Shown here: one piece after another, positions 7,110-9,517 of the stretch
How positions within the stretch are numbered: position 1 is the first letter of the stretch
Layout: the number at the start of each line of letters is the position of its first letter
Assembly (NCBI GenBank): GCA_031281385.1
Contig: JAITFL010000186.1
Span: 1-9,517, forward strand
From: Holophagales bacterium
GTDB lineage: Bacteria > Acidobacteriota > Holophagae > Holophagales > Holophagaceae
DNA: 9,517 nucleotides
Reading direction: 5' to 3'
The notes under the pieces: generated by a model
Databases searched by the model: none
Seen by the model: the letters and a program-made list of their open reading frames with translations, nothing else
Told to the model about the DNA's origin: nothing
Translations under genes and position numbers: made by a program

Positions 7110-7477
7110 ACAGACGAAACTGGCCGCAGCTTGGCGACGCGCTGATCTTCCGGTGTGAATGGTCGGCGGACAACGTTGGTGGCCTTGGCGGGAACAAAGC
7201 CTTTTTCGGTGGCCCACTTTTGGACTACTTCCACCCTTGAAAGGCGGCTGCGCTCCAACTCCAGCGTCCGGCTGAGCTCTTCCTCTTTTCTGATCCTCTC
7301 TTGGATCTCCTTCATCTCGTAGCCTAGTCGCATGTCATATATTTTTAGGTAGGCCAGCGTCGCCAGCGGCAGCGCGAGCGAGAATGCCAACAATAGCATC
7401 CTCAAAACTCCCTCGCCCTCCACTTGTCTTCCCGACCTAGCAAAAGTTCTATGTATGTTGTGTCGGCTTGTTGCCAT
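7106..7477 (-). CDS. ftsL: Cell division protein FtsL
   Basis: FtsL is a small bitopic membrane protein that, with FtsB and FtsQ, links early and late divisome parts and activates FtsWI. The 123-residue product has a basic cytoplasmic N-terminus, one membrane helix (about 27-44) and a heptad-like charged helix (about 52-82, KEIQERIRKEEELSRTLELE region) ending in SRVEVVQKWATEKGFVP (80-96), the usual position of the FtsL terminal motif. FtsL sequences are poorly conserved, so the call rests on topology, size and position between rsmH and ftsI. The ATG at 7477 lies nine bases after the rsmH stop, with a Shine-Dalgarno-like TGAGG overlapping that stop codon. A hairpin covers its stop, and the usual neighbour ftsI has been displaced by about 2.6 kb. 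Confidence 0.85.
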   Translation of the reverse strand: MATSRHNIHRTFARSGRQVEGEGVLRMLLLAFSLALPLATLAYLKIYDMRLGYEMKEIQERIRKEEELSRTLELERSRLSRVEVVQKWATEKGFVPAKATNVVRRPFTPEDQRVAKLRPVSSV

Positions 7478-7486
7478 TGTGAAACC

Positions 7487-8467
7487 TCAATTAGAGCAAA
7501 GCACACGTTGTGCCAAACGGAGCCTAGCAGAGCGCGATGGTGGGTTAGCCATTTGCTCCGCCTCGCTGGGCCTTATTCCGTGGGGAGAAATTAGTTGAAG
7601 AATTTTCGGCAGTTCGGTCGCAGGCAGCCGCCCGGGCCCGCTGTGGACTCCGGAGAGCCGCCTGAATATCTGTTTTACTATCCTGTCTTCCAAACTATGA
7701 AAACTTATGACCCCGATGCGGCCTTTCGCCTTTAGCGTCATTGCGGCTCTCTCTATCGTGCGAGCCAGTCCATTCAGCTCGGAGTTGACGGCAATCCTGA
7801 TGGCCTGAAACGTGCGCGTGGCAGGGTCTATCTGTTTTTTTCTCTGCGCCACTTCTTTTGGCAGCACCCTGTAAACAGCGTTGGCCAAGTCCAACGTAGT
7901 TGACAGGCTACCGTTGCCAAGTGCAGACAAAATGGCTGACGCTATGGGCCTAGACGCCCTTTCTTCGCCATATTCGTACAGGGCACCCGCCAAGCTTTTT
8001 TCGTCCTGCGCCCTTAGCCATTCCAGAGCTGTGGGGCCCCTGCCCGCGTCCATCCGCATGTCCAGTGGGCCTTCGTGCATAAAGCTGAACCCTCTCTCGG
8101 GCGTTTTCAATTGAAGGCCGCTGACACCCAAGTCCGCCAATATCGCGTCTGCGCCATTTGGAGCGCACTTGGCGGCCCATTGTCTGTATTCTTCTGTATC
8201 CCAAACTTCTTCGTACGTGCTCTGCAAGGTGGACAGCCTGTCATCGTTTCCAAGTCGCTGTTTCGCGATGTTTAGTGCATCGCTGTCGCGGTCTATGCCT
8301 AGATAGCACACGCCCCCCCCTGCCTTCGAGAGCAGTGCCTGCGCGTGTCCGCCCAGTCCAATAGTCAGGTCTATTGCAGCACCGCCATCCGGTATGGGCA
8401 GTGCATCTACAACTTCTTCCAGCATCACCGGAACATGAACTTGATGGGCTGGATTCGGCGTAGTCAT
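7487..8467 (-). CDS. rsmH: 16S rRNA (cytosine-1402-N4)-methyltransferase RsmH
   Basis: RsmH (MraW) uses S-adenosylmethionine to methylate N4 of C1402 in the P-site region of 16S rRNA. The 326-residue product has the family features in order: HVPVMLEEVVDAL (11-23), the AdoMet-binding loop DLTIGLGGHA (33-42), LGIDRDSDAL (56-65), DLGVSGLQL (112-120), RGFSF (125-129), PLDMRMD (134-140), DPATRTFQAIRIAVNSEL (214-231) and SFHSLEDR (255-262). The AdoMet loop differs from the usual DGTFGxGGHS by having Leu-Thr-Ile in place of Gly-Thr-Phe, but its glycines are kept and the gene appears intact. Its ATG lies one base after the mraZ stop, so it is expected to be cotranscribed with mraZ and ftsL. Confidence 0.97.
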   Translation of the reverse strand: MTTPNPAHQVHVPVMLEEVVDALPIPDGGAAIDLTIGLGGHAQALLSKAGGGVCYLGIDRDSDALNIAKQRLGNDDRLSTLQSTYEEVWDTEEYRQWAAKCAPNGADAILADLGVSGLQLKTPERGFSFMHEGPLDMRMDAGRGPTALEWLRAQDEKSLAGALYEYGEERASRPIASAILSALGNGSLSTTLDLANAVYRVLPKEVAQRKKQIDPATRTFQAIRIAVNSELNGLARTIERAAMTLKAKGRIGVISFHSLEDRIVKQIFRRLSGVHSGPGRLPATELPKILQLISPHGIRPSEAEQMANPPSRSARLRLAQRVLCSN

Positions 8468-8468
8468 A

Positions 8469-8960
8469 TCAGATTCCCAATTCCGCCAATTGATCCAAAT
8501 GTGCTGCCGTCAGCGGTTCTGCGGCTATGCGGCGCTCGAATGCGGCCCTGTTCCAAATCATGAGGTGGTTTATCTGGCCCAAGATGACTATCTCGCCTGT
8601 TAAATCTGCCGAGGCGCGGAGGATGGGCTGTATCACGAATCGCCCGTGTGCATCTGGCTCTATCTCTGATCCGTAGTACGAGGTATTTTCCAGATAGGCG
8701 CGCCTAGCGGCCAGAGTCGAAGGCAGCTTGTATATCTTTTCTTCTATCTCTTCCCAGATGGGCAGCGGGTACAGCAGGCCGCACTTGGCATCGAGCGACG
8801 TGAGATAGAATCGCGGCGGAATTGGCTGTGGATCGGCACCAGAATTGGCGTTTGCGTTACTCGCAAAAAATGCGTCCAGCGCGGACTTGAAGCCGCTGGG
8901 AAGCTTAACGCGCCCCTTCTCGTCAACCGTGGCGGGGGAGTTGCCGCGCAGCCTTAGCAC
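8469..8960 (-). CDS. mraZ: Transcriptional regulator MraZ
   Basis: MraZ is the DNA-binding regulator at the head of most dcw clusters; it forms ring oligomers of SpoVT/AbrB-like folds and binds repeated TGG-containing boxes in its own promoter. The 163-residue product has two such units, marked by DEKGRVKLP (13-21) and DAHGRFVIQP (103-112), with GEIVILGQINHLMIWN (122-137) closing the second. A short Asn/Ala/Pro-rich insertion (about 34-49) lengthens the first unit. The start is GTG at 8960-8958, chosen because GAGAGG lies seven bases upstream and the conserved GNSPATVDEKGR segment follows directly; the ATG at 8964 is in another frame. Five TGG boxes lie 50-100 bases upstream, supporting autoregulation. 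The C-terminus ending LAELGI recalls acidobacterial MraZ proteins (inference). Confidence 0.95.
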   Translation of the reverse strand: MLRLRGNSPATVDEKGRVKLPSGFKSALDAFFASNANANSGADPQPIPPRFYLTSLDAKCGLLYPLPIWEEIEEKIYKLPSTLAARRAYLENTSYYGSEIEPDAHGRFVIQPILRASADLTGEIVILGQINHLMIWNRAAFERRIAAEPLTAAHLDQLAELGI

Positions 8961-8967
8961 TCATGCA

Positions 8968-8973
8968 CCTCTC
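8968..8973 (-). promoter_or_regulatory. Ribosome binding site of mraZ
   Basis: The minus strand reads GAGAGG followed by seven bases and the GTG at 8960-8958. It supports the GTG start over the out-of-frame ATG at 8964-8962. Confidence 0.65.
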
Positions 8974-9010
8974 AAGTCTGGGACGAACACCTTTGCAAAC
9001 TCCTCTATCC

Positions 9011-9060
9011 AATTAACCACTTTTTACCACTTTAACCCAATAAGTTCCATTTCGTTCCAC
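9011..9060 (-). promoter_or_regulatory. MraZ operator: five TGG boxes at 10-bp spacing
   Basis: On the minus strand five consecutive decamers each carry TGG at positions 2-4: GTGGAACGAA, ATGGAACTTA, TTGGGTTAAA, GTGGTAAAAA and GTGGTTAATT. The spacing is exactly ten bases, one helical turn, as in known MraZ box arrays (TGGGN motifs repeated at ten-base intervals). The decamers on either side do not continue the pattern. The array lies about 50 bases upstream of the mraZ start. An oligomeric MraZ could bind along one face of the DNA, probably repressing its own operon. I cannot place the -35 and -10 elements with confidence. Confidence 0.85.
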
Positions 9061-9517
9061 AAATTTTATTTTTTCAAAATATTTTTTCGTTGCAACACAA
9101 AAGAAAAGCGAAATATTTATATAATATAATCGAAACACCGGTTTCCCGATTGTTTGAGCCTATAACAACGCCAAGGCGAATATGGCATGCGAGGCTCTAT
9201 CGCGCCTAGACATATCCGCTCCCCGCTTCGCGGCCCGCTCCATTCCACCCGCGTATCTTAGCCCATTCGGGCCTTCAGAGAAATTTGGAAAAGTTTCCTG
9301 AATGCTACAGTCCCCGCCCTTCGAAACTAGGACAAGATGAATCCGTGGACAGGTGTTCAACGAACTAATCAGCTTGTCACGAGGGGGGCGCGAATGCACA
9401 AAATGATGACGAACAGGGCGGAAACGCCCATACTGCCAAAACCAGCCGATGTGTTGCAACGGCCCACGTTGGGGTCTCGCGTATCCGGAGCGCAAGCGCA
9501 GGATACCGAGAGGACTG
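9061..9517. other. Gene-free region upstream of the mraZ operator
   Basis: The part from 9061 to about 9135 is extremely AT-rich with A/T runs, as expected for a promoter or curved DNA. The rest (9136-9517) has ordinary composition. It has a 111-codon open frame on the minus strand (9495-9160) and an open frame entering from the right edge that ends at 9369, but neither shows a family motif. Hairpins are visible at 9128-9151, 9416-9429 (GGGCG-GAAA-CGCCC, a GNRA-type loop on the plus strand) and 9481-9506 (GTATCC/GGATAC). I looked for RNase P RNA, tmRNA and 4.5S RNA signatures and saw none. Confidence 0.5.
9128..9151 (-). repeat. Hairpin upstream of the mraZ promoter region
   Basis: AATCG (9128-9132) pairs with CGATT (9147-9151), and an inner AAAC/GTTT pairing extends the stem around a bulge. 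On the minus strand it is followed by an AT-rich but not T-only tract. It could end transcription from upstream or be a regulatory dyad; neither can be decided here. Confidence 0.3.

Noticed and set aside
9160..9495. Minus-strand 111-codon frame upstream of mraZ
   Set aside because: Its composition (many Arg, His, Pro, Cys) looks like translated non-coding DNA and there is no family match. A second frame entering from the right edge and ending at 9369 has a hydrophobic C-terminus, but is too short to judge.
9136..9517. RNase P RNA gene, often found near mraZ in some lineages
   Set aside because: The conserved GAGGAAAGTCC-type core is absent on both strands.

Overview
The window carries the start of a division and cell wall (dcw) cluster, read entirely on the minus strand from right to left: mraZ (8960-8469), rsmH (8467-7487), ftsL (7477-7106), an out-of-place ion-channel-like gene (6475-4682), ftsI (4500-2257), murE (2260-749) and a sua5-type gene that runs off the left edge (752-1). 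The order mraZ-rsmH-ftsL-ftsI-murE is the conserved bacterial one. Two things break it: a 597-residue CASTOR/POLLUX-like channel sits between ftsL and ftsI, and a tRNA-modification gene follows murE where murF is normal. I cannot name the organism. The GC-rich core genes, the MraZ sequence (two DxxGR motifs, C-terminus ending LAELGI) and an FtsI with a C-terminal PASTA repeat recall Acidobacteriota or deltaproteobacterial-type lineages more than gamma- or alphaproteobacteria; this is a memory-based inference.

Right end (9517-8961): no convincing gene. 9061-9135 is very AT-rich. 9011-9060 holds five direct repeats with TGG at exact 10-bp spacing, the expected form of an MraZ operator. 9136-9517 is of ordinary composition and has several short hairpins, with no RNA gene I recognise.

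mraZ, rsmH and ftsL are tightly packed (1- and 9-base gaps). ftsL ends in a small hairpin and is followed by about 600 bases without a credible gene. This stretch contains short inverted repeats, including GCCACTTGCAAAACT, which recurs in inverted orientation beyond the 3' end of the channel gene. The channel gene is clearly AT-richer than its neighbours and has its own strong Shine-Dalgarno site. It is followed by a 16-bp stem-loop, and then an extended -10 promoter directly in front of ftsI. The simplest reading is that a foreign cassette entered the dcw operon, and that ftsI-murE-sua5 is now a separate transcription unit.

ftsI, murE and sua5 are joined by ATGA stop/start overlaps, so they are probably translationally coupled. 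Together the core genes control their own transcription (MraZ), modify 16S rRNA (RsmH), assemble the divisome (FtsL), cross-link septal peptidoglycan (FtsI), build the UDP-MurNAc peptide (MurE) and start tRNA t6A synthesis (Sua5).
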